Made by a program: the position numbers and the translations under genes. Positions 1 through 8,095 of a DNA stretch of 64,000 nucleotides are shown here, piece by piece (position 1 is the stretch's first letter; the number at the start of each line of letters is the position of its first letter). Under the pieces are notes generated by a model. The model was not told the DNA's origin. It searched no databases and saw nothing but the letters and a program-made list of their open reading frames with translations. Source of the stretch: Chloroflexota bacterium (GTDB lineage Bacteria > Chloroflexota > Anaerolineae > UBA4142); NCBI GenBank assembly GCA_016208315.1, contig JACQYF010000146.1:1-64000 (forward strand), given 5' to 3'.

Positions 1-74
1 CAAGGCATTCGCCGTGTGCTCTTCGTAGCTTGTCTCTCGGGATACGGACGAATTGAAATCTTGGTTCTTCTTTC

Positions 75-106
75 ATTACGTACTACGCCCTCCGCAGTAC
101 GTAACG
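75..106. repeat. Short palindrome with word TACGTACT
   Basis: An ATTACGTACTACGC arm is followed within a few bases by GCAGTACGTAACG, an imperfect inverted repeat. The same word set recurs near 31457-31492, upstream of the ABC substrate-binding protein gene. Confidence 0.6.
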
Positions 107-143
107 CCATTCTTCTTCTGTTCAGTTGGTAAGGTGCAGAGAC

Positions 144-169
144 AAAAAAAGACCTGGCACTCTGCCAGG
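144..169 (-). terminator. Rho-independent terminator of the signalling operon
   Basis: Read on the minus strand, a perfect 7-bp stem CCTGGCA/TGCCAGG with a 3-nt loop is followed by TC and a run of seven T. It lies about 140 bases beyond the stop of the last gene in the minus-strand operon. Confidence 0.85.
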
Positions 170-312
170 CCCAGTCAGGCACAGCAAGATCGTGTCATCA
201 AAAACGCTATGCGGTTGCGCTGTCCTCGATTTTTGTCATATGGTGTCGTATCACCTCTACGCAGCGAATTATATGCAATTCATTCTATTTGTCAAATCGA
301 ATCCGCAAGGGG

Positions 313-1464
313 CTATGCGCTCGGCCGCTTGGCGATATACTCGACCATCGGCAGAATTTGTTGCGAGAAGGGATGCGTCGGTTGCGCGAGGATGATGGGC
401 GTGCCCCGGTTCACGCTCTGCACAACCGGTCGCCCGCCGCTCACCAATCGAAATGCGATGGGATGATTCAAACTGCGCGCCACCTCGCTTGGCAAGATTC
501 CGACGTCCGAGTTAGCGCGGTTCAGGATCACGTTAATTTTTCCCCGGTCAACATCCAATCGCTGCGCCAACTCCAGAAAGCTCCCGGCATTCACCAACGG
601 ACCTACTTCCGGAGTCACGACGAGAAAAATATGATCGGCGCGTTCTAGGATTTCCAAGGTGGGTTCGTCGTAAGTGGAATGGCAGTCTATCACGACATAG
701 TCATGGAGCTCCTGGAGCAATTCCAGAATCCGCCTGACGTGCTCGACGGTAATCAGCTCCACCCGTTCGCGCTGCAGCGGACTGAGCAAAACGCGGATGC
801 CCGAAGGATGCGAGAGAAGGACGTGCTCCACAACTTCCCTGTCCAATAACGCAATATCCTTGACGAGATCCAGCACCGTGCGGCTCGGCGGCAGATTCAG
901 TTGCAGCCCCAAATCCCCGAAAGAAAAATCGGCATCGAATAGCGCGATCGCCTTCCCGGTGTGCTTCCGTAACGCAATCGTGAAATTGGCGGCAATCGTC
1001 GTCTTGCCGACGCCGCCTTTCGCGCCGAAAAAGACAATGACTTGGCCGCGACGCGCGGCGTCAACTTGCGCCGCCTCGGGTTCGCGCGCGCGCACGAGAA
1101 GATTCTTGATGCGATAGGGGATTTCCTCCGGCTCGAAGGGTTTGAGCAAATAGTCATCCGCGCCCGCCTCGAAGCCGGCAATCTTGTCGCCGATTTCGCT
1201 CTTGGACGTCAGCATCAGAATTGGAATGGCGCGCGTGCTTGGGTTCTGCCGCAATCTGCGACAGACGGTATAGCCATTCATCCCCGGCAGTTTGACGTCG
1301 AGAATCGCGAGCGCCGGCGGTTGACTCACCGCTTGGGTCAAGGCGATTTCTCCGGACGCGGCGGTGCTAACGGCAAATCCCTCTCGGATCAAAATCAGCC
1401 GTAATAATTCGGTGATGGCCGGATCGTCGTCTACGACCAAAACCCTTATCGCGTTACTGCTCAT
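313..1464 (-). CDS. Receiver domain fused to CpaE/ParA-like ATPase
   Basis: 383 aa. Residues 1-125 form a response-regulator receiver with the acidic pair VDDD near 11-14, phospho-acceptor D56 in LAILDVKLPG and the Lys in LLKPF. A MinD/ParA-type ATPase follows, with a deviant Walker A (GAKGGVGKTT, about 147-156) and DADFSFGDLG. This is the CpaE/TadZ architecture, known for polar placement of Tad pili, but no other tad gene is in the window. The start is backed by TGAGG upstream. It is the last gene of a four-gene minus-strand operon, 25 bp after the diguanylate cyclase, and a terminator follows. Its exact role is inferred. Confidence 0.85.
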   Translation of the reverse strand: MSSNAIRVLVVDDDPAITELLRLILIREGFAVSTAASGEIALTQAVSQPPALAILDVKLPGMNGYTVCRRLRQNPSTRAIPILMLTSKSEIGDKIAGFEAGADDYLLKPFEPEEIPYRIKNLLVRAREPEAAQVDAARRGQVIVFFGAKGGVGKTTIAANFTIALRKHTGKAIALFDADFSFGDLGLQLNLPPSRTVLDLVKDIALLDREVVEHVLLSHPSGIRVLLSPLQRERVELITVEHVRRILELLQELHDYVVIDCHSTYDEPTLEILERADHIFLVVTPEVGPLVNAGSFLELAQRLDVDRGKINVILNRANSDVGILPSEVARSLNHPIAFRLVSGGRPVVQSVNRGTPIILAQPTHPFSQQILPMVEYIAKRPSA

Positions 1465-1489
1465 CAGTGCCTCAGATTTCTATCGCATC

Positions 1490-3115
1490 CTACCCGCCGG
1501 CGAGTACGATGCGGTTGCGCCCCTGGTGTTTCGCTTCGTACATGGCGCGGTCGGCGGCATCGCTCAGTTGGAGCGCGTCATGCCAATGCGGGTAAACGGC
1601 AATGCCACAGCTAAACGTGACAAAAAAACCGGCGCCGCCCGACGTATGTTGGATTTGAGCAAAGTTCACTCGGATTTCGTCCAACACGCGCGACGCGTTC
1701 CGGCCATCCGTATCCGGCAGGATGACGGCGAACTCCTCGCCGCCATAGCGGCCGATCACGTCGGTCTTGCGCAAACGCTGCTGCAATACGTGCGCGAGAC
1801 TCTTGAGGACGCGGTCGCCCACGGGATGGCCGTAGGTGTCGTTGATCTGCTTGAAATGATCGAGGTCGAGCATGGCATAGGCCAGCAAGCTGTGGCCCCG
1901 ATAGGCGCGCGCGACCTCGATGCCGAGCCGTTCTTCGGTCGCGGTATGATTGAGCAAGCCGGTCAGCCCATCGCGCACCATCAGGGAACGCAAGACGCGC
2001 GAGCGCTGCGAGCGGCTCGCGACCGCCGAGACCAGGTGAAACGGCTCGATCGGCTTCGTCAGAAACTCGTCCCCGCCCAGGCGCATCGCGTCGAGTTGTT
2101 TCTTGAGATTCGTCTCGGTCGAGAGATAGACGATAGGGATGCTGAGGTATTCGTGCTGCTGGCGAATCACGGCGGCTAATTCCAAACCGGTGCAGCCGGG
2201 CATGTAGAGGTCCATCAAAATGACATCCGGTTTGAATTCCTTCAGGGGCCCCATGACTTGCAGCGGATCATTGACCACGAGGGTCAGCATCCCGGCCTCG
2301 CGCAGATTCACCGCGATGAATTCCGCGGTGTCAGCGGAATCGTCCACGATCAAGATGCGAAAAGGATCGGCCGCGTGCCGCTCGATGAGCAAATCGAGCT
2401 GCTCGGCGAACTCGGTCACGTCAATCGGTTTGATGAAATAGCCGGTCGCGCCGGCCCGCACCGCGGCGAGCCGCGCGTGTAGATTGTCGTCGGTGGTGAT
2501 CAATATGATGGGCGGGCCCTCTTCGGCCGCCAGCTCGCTCAACAGATTGACATTCGGGCTATCGAGCACGATTGCGGCGGGAGCGTGGGCCGCTAGCGCC
2601 GCCTTTAATTGGTCAATTTGGGCAAACGTCTGAACGGCAAACCCAAAGTGCCCGATCTGCCCGCCCAGCTCCCCGCCGGTCTCGACATTTGGCACCAGCA
2701 AATAGATCGCCCGCTTGGTCGCGCGCGGGGGGATGGATGGCGCAGCGGTCACGACTCGTTCGGTCGGCGCGGAGACGAGCGGTTCGGTCGAGACGTTGAC
2801 CAAAGCCGAGAGCAGCCGGCTGATTTGGCCGCGTTGTTCGGCGTCCAGCGCGCCGGCATCCAGCAGGGACTTGACGAACATCTCGAGCGCGCGCGCGGCT
2901 TGACTGATCGCCGTGTAGCCATACGTGCCGCTCGAGCCGGCCAGCGAATGGACCAGGCGATGGAAACCCTTCAAGCCGGTTTCCGGCCACGCGCCATAAT
3001 AGAGCTGCTCCCAGCACCTTTCGATCTCGGCCATGCGGTTGGGCAGGTTCTCGGCATACTTGGTCCGGAGCGCGCCCAATTCTTTAGAGAACGCGTCGGC
3101 TCGGCTAGTTTCCAT
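1490..3115 (-). CDS. Hpt-REC-REC-GGDEF diguanylate cyclase
   Basis: 541 aa. Residues 1-105 resemble a histidine phosphotransfer domain, with H56 in FHRLVHSLAGSS. A first receiver (about 135-245) keeps an Asp (D185) but has lost the N-terminal acidic pair, so it may be a pseudo-receiver. A canonical second receiver (252-370) has D302. The C-terminal GGDEF domain (375-541) has an intact GGEEF (458-462) and an RxxD product-inhibition site (RKTD, 449-452) five residues before it. It should therefore make cyclic di-GMP from GTP under phosphorelay control. The start overlaps the upstream receiver gene by 11 bp, and GGAAGG precedes it. The likely phosphodonor is the hybrid kinase of the same operon. 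Confidence 0.9.
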   Translation of the reverse strand: METSRADAFSKELGALRTKYAENLPNRMAEIERCWEQLYYGAWPETGLKGFHRLVHSLAGSSGTYGYTAISQAARALEMFVKSLLDAGALDAEQRGQISRLLSALVNVSTEPLVSAPTERVVTAAPSIPPRATKRAIYLLVPNVETGGELGGQIGHFGFAVQTFAQIDQLKAALAAHAPAAIVLDSPNVNLLSELAAEEGPPIILITTDDNLHARLAAVRAGATGYFIKPIDVTEFAEQLDLLIERHAADPFRILIVDDSADTAEFIAVNLREAGMLTLVVNDPLQVMGPLKEFKPDVILMDLYMPGCTGLELAAVIRQQHEYLSIPIVYLSTETNLKKQLDAMRLGGDEFLTKPIEPFHLVSAVASRSQRSRVLRSLMVRDGLTGLLNHTATEERLGIEVARAYRGHSLLAYAMLDLDHFKQINDTYGHPVGDRVLKSLAHVLQQRLRKTDVIGRYGGEEFAVILPDTDGRNASRVLDEIRVNFAQIQHTSGGAGFFVTFSCGIAVYPHWHDALQLSDAADRAMYEAKHQGRNRIVLAGG

Positions 3116-3494
3116 AGTGGGCCTTCCAGATGTCGCGAATCGTGTTCGAGAGGGTCATGGGATCGAAAGGTTTCGCAATCACGTCGAGCGCGCCGAGTTC
3201 CTTAAAGTGCGCGACTTCTTGGGGCTGCGCTTTGGCCGTCATAAAGACGACGGGAATCGCCGCCGTTGCCGGCTCGGCCCGCAGCGCCTTGAGCGTGCTC
3301 GGTCCGTCCAAGCCAGGCATCATCACGTCGAGCAAGATCAAGTCGGGCGCAAGCGCGGCGACGATTTCCAGCGCCTGATTCCCGGAACTGGCGATCTCGA
3401 CCTTGAAGCCGCCCACCATCTCCAAAGCCATTTTGGCGATGGATTGAATGTCCGGCTCATCTTCGACCATCATGATGCGTGAGAGTGCCGCCAC
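3105..3494 (-). CDS. Single-domain response regulator
   Basis: 129 aa, receiver only. It has the acidic residues in MMVEDEP, phospho-acceptor D56 in [10 protein letters not shown], a Thr/Ala switch in VFMTAKAQ and the Lys in VIAKPFDP. It carries no output domain, so it probably shuttles phosphate (CheY-like) between the hybrid kinase just upstream and the Hpt domain of the next gene. The reading frame starts with GTG directly after the kinase TAG stop. An internal ATG (MMVEDEP) is an alternative start that would remove seven residues. Coupled translation with both neighbours is likely. Confidence 0.85.
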   Translation of the reverse strand: MAALSRIMMVEDEPDIQSIAKMALEMVGGFKVEIASSGNQALEIVAALAPDLILLDVMMPGLDGPSTLKALRAEPATAAIPVVFMTAKAQPQEVAHFKELGALDVIAKPFDPMTLSNTIRDIWKAHYGN

Positions 3495-6400
3495 CTAACC
3501 ACCATTCTTGACGAACGCTTTGATCGTCTCGAGCAATTTCTCGTTCGAAGTGCGTGACTTGACGAGCGCGGCGGCGACTTGTTGGGCAATGTCCCGGCCC
3601 ACTTCTTCGGCGGAAAAGATGACGACGGGCGTTGCCGCGTGATCGCGCAGCATGGGCAGCAACTCGAGGCCGGAGCCGTCGGGCAGATTCAAATCGAGAA
3701 TGATGAGATCGAAATTCTGCTCCGCGAGCCGCTGCTGCGCCGCGCGCAGATTGGGCACGCGTTCGACCTCGGCGACCTGATCGAGAATCGTCGAGACGAC
3801 CTCGAGCACATCCGGATCGTCCTCGACGTGCAAAAAGCGCGGCTTGTGGTCGTTATAGCGCGTGACCGCCTCGCTCACGGCTGCGATGAGGCGGCGTTGA
3901 TCAATCGGCTTTTCGATCCAGTCCACCATTCGAAACGCGTCGCCGTTCAATTCCGCTTTGCCGTTTTCGGCGGTCACGGAAACGACGACGATCGGCAGGT
4001 TGCGCGTGCGTTCCTGTTCACGCAGTTCACGCGTCAACGATATTCCGTCCTGGTCCGGCAATTGCAGGTCGAGCGTCATGCCGTCATAGTTGTTCGCCGC
4101 GAGCAATTCCTTGGCTTGGGCGGCGGTGCGGGCCGTGTCTATTACGAAACCGCCTTGTTCGAGCATCATCCGCAGCAGCGTGGCAATATCGGCATCGTCC
4201 TCGCAGACCAGGATCCGGGCCCTGGCCGTGACCGGCGCGGCGGGCGGCGGCGCGGTGCGCCATTCCGGGAGATCAAAATATAACGTGGTGCCCACTCCTT
4301 TTGCGGTCGCAAAGCCGATCTGCCCGCCGTGTTTTTCGACAATCGCTTTGCTGATGCTCAAGCCCAAGCCGGTGCCGCCCTTTTGCCGCGTATCGGAGGA
4401 ATCGGCCTGGGCGAATTTTTGAAAGATGCGGCTCCGAAATTCGTCCGGGATGCCGGGGCCGTGATCGCGGACCGCGATCCGAATGTTGTCCGCGTGCGGC
4501 GCAACGGAAACCTGTACCGTGCTGTCACGCGGCGAAAACTTGCACGCGTTCGAGAGCAGGTTGGTGAGCACTTGGGTCAAACGGTCGCTATCGCCGTTCA
4601 CTTGAATGCCGGTGGTGGCTGGCTCTAAAGCCAGTTGGACGCCAAACTGAGCGGCATAGCCGCGGTTCACTTCAATCGCCTGTTCGATCAACGGCGCAAG
4701 CTCCAGCGGTTTGAAATGAAAGATCATCTTGCCCGATTCGATCTTTTCGATGTCGAGGATGTCGTTGATCAAGAGCACCAGGCGTTCGCTGTTCTTGTAG
4801 GCGATCTCGACGAGCGACTTGGCCTGCGGTGGGATGTCGCCCGTCACGCCGCCGACGATCAAGCCCAACGAACCGCGAATCGAAGTGAGCGGGGTGCGCA
4901 GCTCGTGGCTGACGGTGGAGACGAATTCGTTCTTCATGCGATCCACATTCTTGCGGTCGGTGATATCTCGCATCACGACGAGAATCTGATCCTCGCCGCT
5001 CGCGACGATGCGCGCTTCGCGATCGCGCAGTTGTCCGCCTTCGCTCCTTGTCTGATATTCGACGACTTGAGTTTCGCCGGTCAATTGCGCCTGCTTCGCC
5101 TGGCGCATGATCGTCTCGATCACTTGAGGAGAGGTCGTCGGGCCCGCGTGACCGTTGCCGGCGGTTTGTTTCGCGGGCTTGTAGTCCAGTATTGCGCCGT
5201 TGCTGGAGAGGAGCATGATCGCGTCTGGCAGCGCTTCCAAGAGCGCGCGATTCTTCGCCTCGCTTTCGCGCAGTTGCTTTTCGGCTTGTTTGCGCCGGGT
5301 AATGTCGCGCGAGACTGACACGATTTCAGAGACGATGCGTGTCCCATTATTGCGGACTCCTCGGCTCGTCGCTTCCAGCCAGGCAAATTCCCCGTTTTTG
5401 CGACGGAAGCGATAGGTGAATGTGTACATGTCGAGTTGGCGCAAAACTGCCGAGCGCGCGCGTCGAATCTCTTCTAAATCGTCGGGATGGCAAAACTCGG
5501 CCACGCTGCGTCCGACCATTTCGTCCGGTTCATAGCCCAGGAGCGTACGACACGCGGGCGATACATAGAGGAAACTTCCGTCCGGGTCGTGCCGCGCGAT
5601 GAGGTCGGTCGAGTTCTCGGCGAGCAGGCGGTAGCGCGCCTCGCTCTCGCGCAAATTCTGTTCCGCGCGCCGGCGCTCGGTAATGTCGTTGAGCGAGGCC
5701 ACTTCGCCGATGACCTTGCCGTTGGCGTCGTGCAAGGGTGACGCGTTGATGGAGACGATTAGGCGCGTGCCGTCGCCATGTTCAAACGCTTGCTCGATCC
5801 CGTACACGGGCTGGCCGGTTCGCGTAACCCGCGCAAAGGGCTGCTCCTCTTCGGGAAACGGCTCGCCGTCGGGCGTCGTGATTTTCCAGGTCGGATCGTT
5901 GTAGGAGAACCGCGTGAGTTGCTCGCGCGTCACGCCAAAAGTTTTCTCGGCGGCGGAATTGGCAAACGTCATGCGGCCCTGGCGGTCTACCAGGTAAATC
6001 CCATCGGCCACCGTATCCAAGATCCGCGTCAGCAGTTCTTCGCGCTCGCGCAGCGCGGCTTCCGCGCGTTTTCGCTCCTCCAGTTCGAGTCGCGCCGCGC
6101 GGTGGAATTGGGCGTTGGCTACCGCGGCAGCCGCTTGGGAAGCGAAGAGCTGCGCGAGGCGTTCGTCCTCATCGGAAAAGAGCTTGCCGGGCTGAGAGTG
6201 CATTAAAGCGAGCACGCCGACGACTTGACCATGCCACGCCATCGGCACGTTGAGCAGCGCGTGAAAAGTCGAATCGCCAAATGTACGGTTATGTCCCGGC
6301 CAGTGGCGATAATCGTCAACGCGGAAAGTTTGGCCGGCGGCAAAGCACTTGCCCGCCATGCCTTCGCCGCGCTTTAGACGACGCCCGCGCATCTGGCCCG

Positions 6401-6617
6401 GACCGCCGTCGTACACCACCGTGAGTTCTATTTCGTCGGCTGTGACGGGCAGCCATACGCCGCCGCCGTCCGCGTCGAGAAGAGATATGGCGCGGCGCGT
6501 AATCAGGTCAAGCAAGCGATCCAAATCGTATTGGGGCCCGCCCAGTTCCAGCGCAATCTCTGAGAGGGCGGCCATCTGCTCCGCGCGGCGGCTGTGCGTC
6601 TGAGTCAATTCTATCAT
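3495..6617 (-). CDS. Hybrid sensor histidine kinase (GAF-PAS-PAS-PAS-HisKA-HATPase-REC-REC)
   Basis: 1040 aa from the preferred start MIELTQ; the ORF track begins 25 codons earlier at 6692. Order: GAF domain, three PAS domains (the first two followed by typical PAC segments), HisKA with H-box SHELRTPL, HATPase with NLLSNACKF, DHGPGIPD and GTGLGLSI, then two receivers (Asp in MTLDLQLPD and IILDLNLPD). No membrane segment is evident, so it is probably a cytoplasmic sensor. The downstream start is preferred because AGAGAG lies just upstream of it, and because the longer start falls inside a hairpin that looks like the terminator of the preceding gene. It heads the signalling operon. The signal sensed is unknown. 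Confidence 0.9.
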   Translation of the reverse strand: MIELTQTHSRRAEQMAALSEIALELGGPQYDLDRLLDLITRRAISLLDADGGGVWLPVTADEIELTVVYDGGPGQMRGRRLKRGEGMAGKCFAAGQTFRVDDYRHWPGHNRTFGDSTFHALLNVPMAWHGQVVGVLALMHSQPGKLFSDEDERLAQLFASQAAAAVANAQFHRAARLELEERKRAEAALREREELLTRILDTVADGIYLVDRQGRMTFANSAAEKTFGVTREQLTRFSYNDPTWKITTPDGEPFPEEEQPFARVTRTGQPVYGIEQAFEHGDGTRLIVSINASPLHDANGKVIGEVASLNDITERRRAEQNLRESEARYRLLAENSTDLIARHDPDGSFLYVSPACRTLLGYEPDEMVGRSVAEFCHPDDLEEIRRARSAVLRQLDMYTFTYRFRRKNGEFAWLEATSRGVRNNGTRIVSEIVSVSRDITRRKQAEKQLRESEAKNRALLEALPDAIMLLSSNGAILDYKPAKQTAGNGHAGPTTSPQVIETIMRQAKQAQLTGETQVVEYQTRSEGGQLRDREARIVASGEDQILVVMRDITDRKNVDRMKNEFVSTVSHELRTPLTSIRGSLGLIVGGVTGDIPPQAKSLVEIAYKNSERLVLLINDILDIEKIESGKMIFHFKPLELAPLIEQAIEVNRGYAAQFGVQLALEPATTGIQVNGDSDRLTQVLTNLLSNACKFSPRDSTVQVSVAPHADNIRIAVRDHGPGIPDEFRSRIFQKFAQADSSDTRQKGGTGLGLSISKAIVEKHGGQIGFATAKGVGTTLYFDLPEWRTAPPPAAPVTARARILVCEDDADIATLLRMMLEQGGFVIDTARTAAQAKELLAANNYDGMTLDLQLPDQDGISLTRELREQERTRNLPIVVVSVTAENGKAELNGDAFRMVDWIEKPIDQRRLIAAVSEAVTRYNDHKPRFLHVEDDPDVLEVVSTILDQVAEVERVPNLRAAQQRLAEQNFDLIILDLNLPDGSGLELLPMLRDHAATPVVIFSAEEVGRDIAQQVAAALVKSRTSNEKLLETIKAFVKNGG

Positions 6618-6674
6618 TTGACACTCTCTGCGTGCCGTGGATTCACGACCCTTGCGAAGGTTGCGTAAGGGTCT

Positions 6675-6719
6675 AAAAACTAACGCCTTCACGTGCAGAC
6701 TAGTCCACGGTGAAGGCGT
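6675..6719 (-). terminator. Probable terminator after the beta-propeller lipoprotein gene
   Basis: On the minus strand, 10-bp arms ACGCCTTCAC/GTGAAGGCGT (6710-6719 and 6683-6692) are followed by TAGTTTTTAG. The hairpin begins about 50 bases after the lipoprotein stop. It spans the upstream ATG offered for the kinase, which argues against that start. A second, weaker 7-bp palindrome (GACCCTT/AAGGGTC) lies at 6647-6673. Confidence 0.6.
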
Positions 6720-6772
6720 CGTTGAGCGTCATTGTAACTGGAATCCCAAAGAGCGTCAATAATCAATGTGTA

Positions 6773-7882
6773 CTAATTCGTCCGCACGACTACCAGTTTG
6801 TCCACTCCCGATTCCGCGCCCCAGACCTCGCCGGGACGCCCCAAGATTTGGCGGACGTTTGCCGGAGAGCTGGGCAGGGGGAAACTCTCGAATTTCTCCT
6901 GGGCCGGATCGAACCGGACTAGGGCGTTCGCGCCGAAATCGCTCAGCCAGACTTGGTCCGCGTCGTCCACGTAAATCGCGTACGGCTGAGGACGCTCGCC
7001 CGGCAGACGCCATTCGCGCCATTGTCCTGTCGCGGGATCAAACATTCCGACTTGGGCCACATTCCACTCGCTGATCCAAAGTCGCCCGCGCGAATCGGAC
7101 CACACGCGGCGCGCGCCTTGCCGCGCGGTGGGCGGCTCGAGGACCGTTGCCGCCCCGTTCGGCTCAATTCGTCCCAGATAGCTTCCGGCGAGCGAGGCAA
7201 AGTAGACCGTGCCGTCAGGGGTCGCGGCGATCCCATAGGGACCTGCGCCCCTGGGCGCTCTGAAAACTTGCGGCTGTCCCGTCGCCGGATCAAGGCGTCC
7301 GAAGAAGCCGCTTTGCCCGGTAAACCACAAAATGCCGGCGCGATCAAACGCGGGTGTGTGCAAGCTCGCGCCGGCGCCCGACGCGGGCAAGGGAAAGCGC
7401 TGCACGGTTTCCGTGATTGGGTCCACGCGCACGATCGCGTTCAGTCCGCCATCCGTGACCCAGGGCGCGCCGTCGGGTCCGACGACGACGCCGTGCGGCG
7501 CGGACCGGTCGCCCAGCTTGACGTGCCTGGTTTTGCCGGTCGCGGGATCGAGTCGCCCCAGTTCTCCGGACCGCTGCGCGGTGTACCAAACGGTCCCATC
7601 GGGCGCGGGCGCGACATCGTGCGGGCCTGATCCCGACGGCACGGGAAATTCTTGTATCTGCGCCGCAGAAATTGTCGGCGCGGCGCTCGGCGGCGTCACC
7701 GCGGGCGCGGGCGCGACGGTCGGCTGCGCGCTGGGTGGTAGGGGCGGGGTGACCCCGCCCGTACTAGGCGGGGCGGACACCGTGGGTTGTGTCGGCGCTT
7801 GACAGGCGCTGACGAGCAATGGCAACACGAGAGCCAAGAGCATCCATCGTGTACGGTACGCGTATATCCTATATGCCTTCAT
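6773..7882 (-). CDS. Vgb/SMP-30-like beta-propeller lipoprotein
   Basis: 369 aa from MKAYRIYAY, chosen for AAGGAG six bases upstream; the track ORF is 25 codons longer. A lipoprotein signal (LLVSACQAP) is followed by a Pro-rich linker. Seven repeated blade motifs such as DGTVWYT, DGAPWVTD, AGILWFTG, RGRLWISEW and ADQVWLSDF make a beta-propeller like virginiamycin B lyase and related NHL-type proteins. The domain is common in surface proteins of unknown substrate, and I do not infer antibiotic lyase activity. The linker is encoded partly by a perfect GC-rich palindrome (7742-7760). A promoter lies just upstream, divergent from the metalloprotease promoter. Confidence 0.75.
   Translation of the reverse strand: MKAYRIYAYRTRWMLLALVLPLLVSACQAPTQPTVSAPPSTGGVTPPLPPSAQPTVAPAPAVTPPSAAPTISAAQIQEFPVPSGSGPHDVAPAPDGTVWYTAQRSGELGRLDPATGKTRHVKLGDRSAPHGVVVGPDGAPWVTDGGLNAIVRVDPITETVQRFPLPASGAGASLHTPAFDRAGILWFTGQSGFFGRLDPATGQPQVFRAPRGAGPYGIAATPDGTVYFASLAGSYLGRIEPNGAATVLEPPTARQGARRVWSDSRGRLWISEWNVAQVGMFDPATGQWREWRLPGERPQPYAIYVDDADQVWLSDFGANALVRFDPAQEKFESFPLPSSPANVRQILGRPGEVWGAESGVDKLVVVRTN
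7742..7760. repeat. In-frame GC palindrome within a lipoprotein linker
   Basis: Arms GGGCGGGGT and ACCCCGCCC (9 bp, perfect, 1-nt loop) lie inside the coding sequence. They encode the TGGVTPPLPP part of the disordered linker after the lipid Cys. It resembles the in-frame palindromes in the two E2 genes in location, though not in sequence. Confidence 0.6.
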
Positions 7883-7904
7883 CTTTTTTCTCCTTCGAGT
7901 CAGA

Positions 7905-7933
7905 ATTCTAACATGGAACGGACTGTGACTCAA
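7905..7933 (-). promoter_or_regulatory. Sigma-70-type promoter for the beta-propeller lipoprotein
   Basis: Minus-strand TTGAGT and TAGAAT are separated by 17 bp. The expected transcription start lies about 16 bases before the ATG, leaving room for the AAGGAG site. Confidence 0.65.
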
Positions 7934-7965
7934 GGCCGGTGCTGGCGCAGCAACCAAAAAACGAA

Positions 7966-7994
7966 TTGCCTTTGCCCTGGATTAGTGTTATACT
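7966..7994 (+). promoter_or_regulatory. Sigma-70-type promoter for the metalloprotease
   Basis: TTGCCT, 17-bp spacer, TATACT. It lies about 100 bases before the ATG and is back to back with the minus-strand promoter at 7905-7933. Confidence 0.6.
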
Positions 7995-8095
7995 CTGATC
8001 GGTCGTAGTCAGAATTTGCAGCACGGCTTGAGTTCGCCCCGATTCGCATCCAAACCCGCCGCATCCAGCGGCTCATCACATCCGGGAGGTGTACG

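Larger units (their letters stand above)
1..312. other. Gene-free left edge downstream of the signalling operon
   Basis: No credible gene is visible here; the overlapping plus-strand ORFs lack a ribosome site and recognisable domains. The stretch holds a palindrome around 75-106 built on the word TTACGTACT, and a rho-independent terminator for the minus-strand operon at 144-169. Bases 170-312 show nothing else I can name. Confidence 0.6.

Noticed and set aside
53-466. Plus-strand ORFs at the left edge
   Set aside because: They run through the terminator and into the 3' end of the minus-strand ATPase gene; no ribosome site or domain.
6773-7882. Streptogramin-inactivating lyase
   Set aside because: Only the propeller fold is supported; I could not confirm the catalytic His/Glu set, and the protein is a surface lipoprotein.
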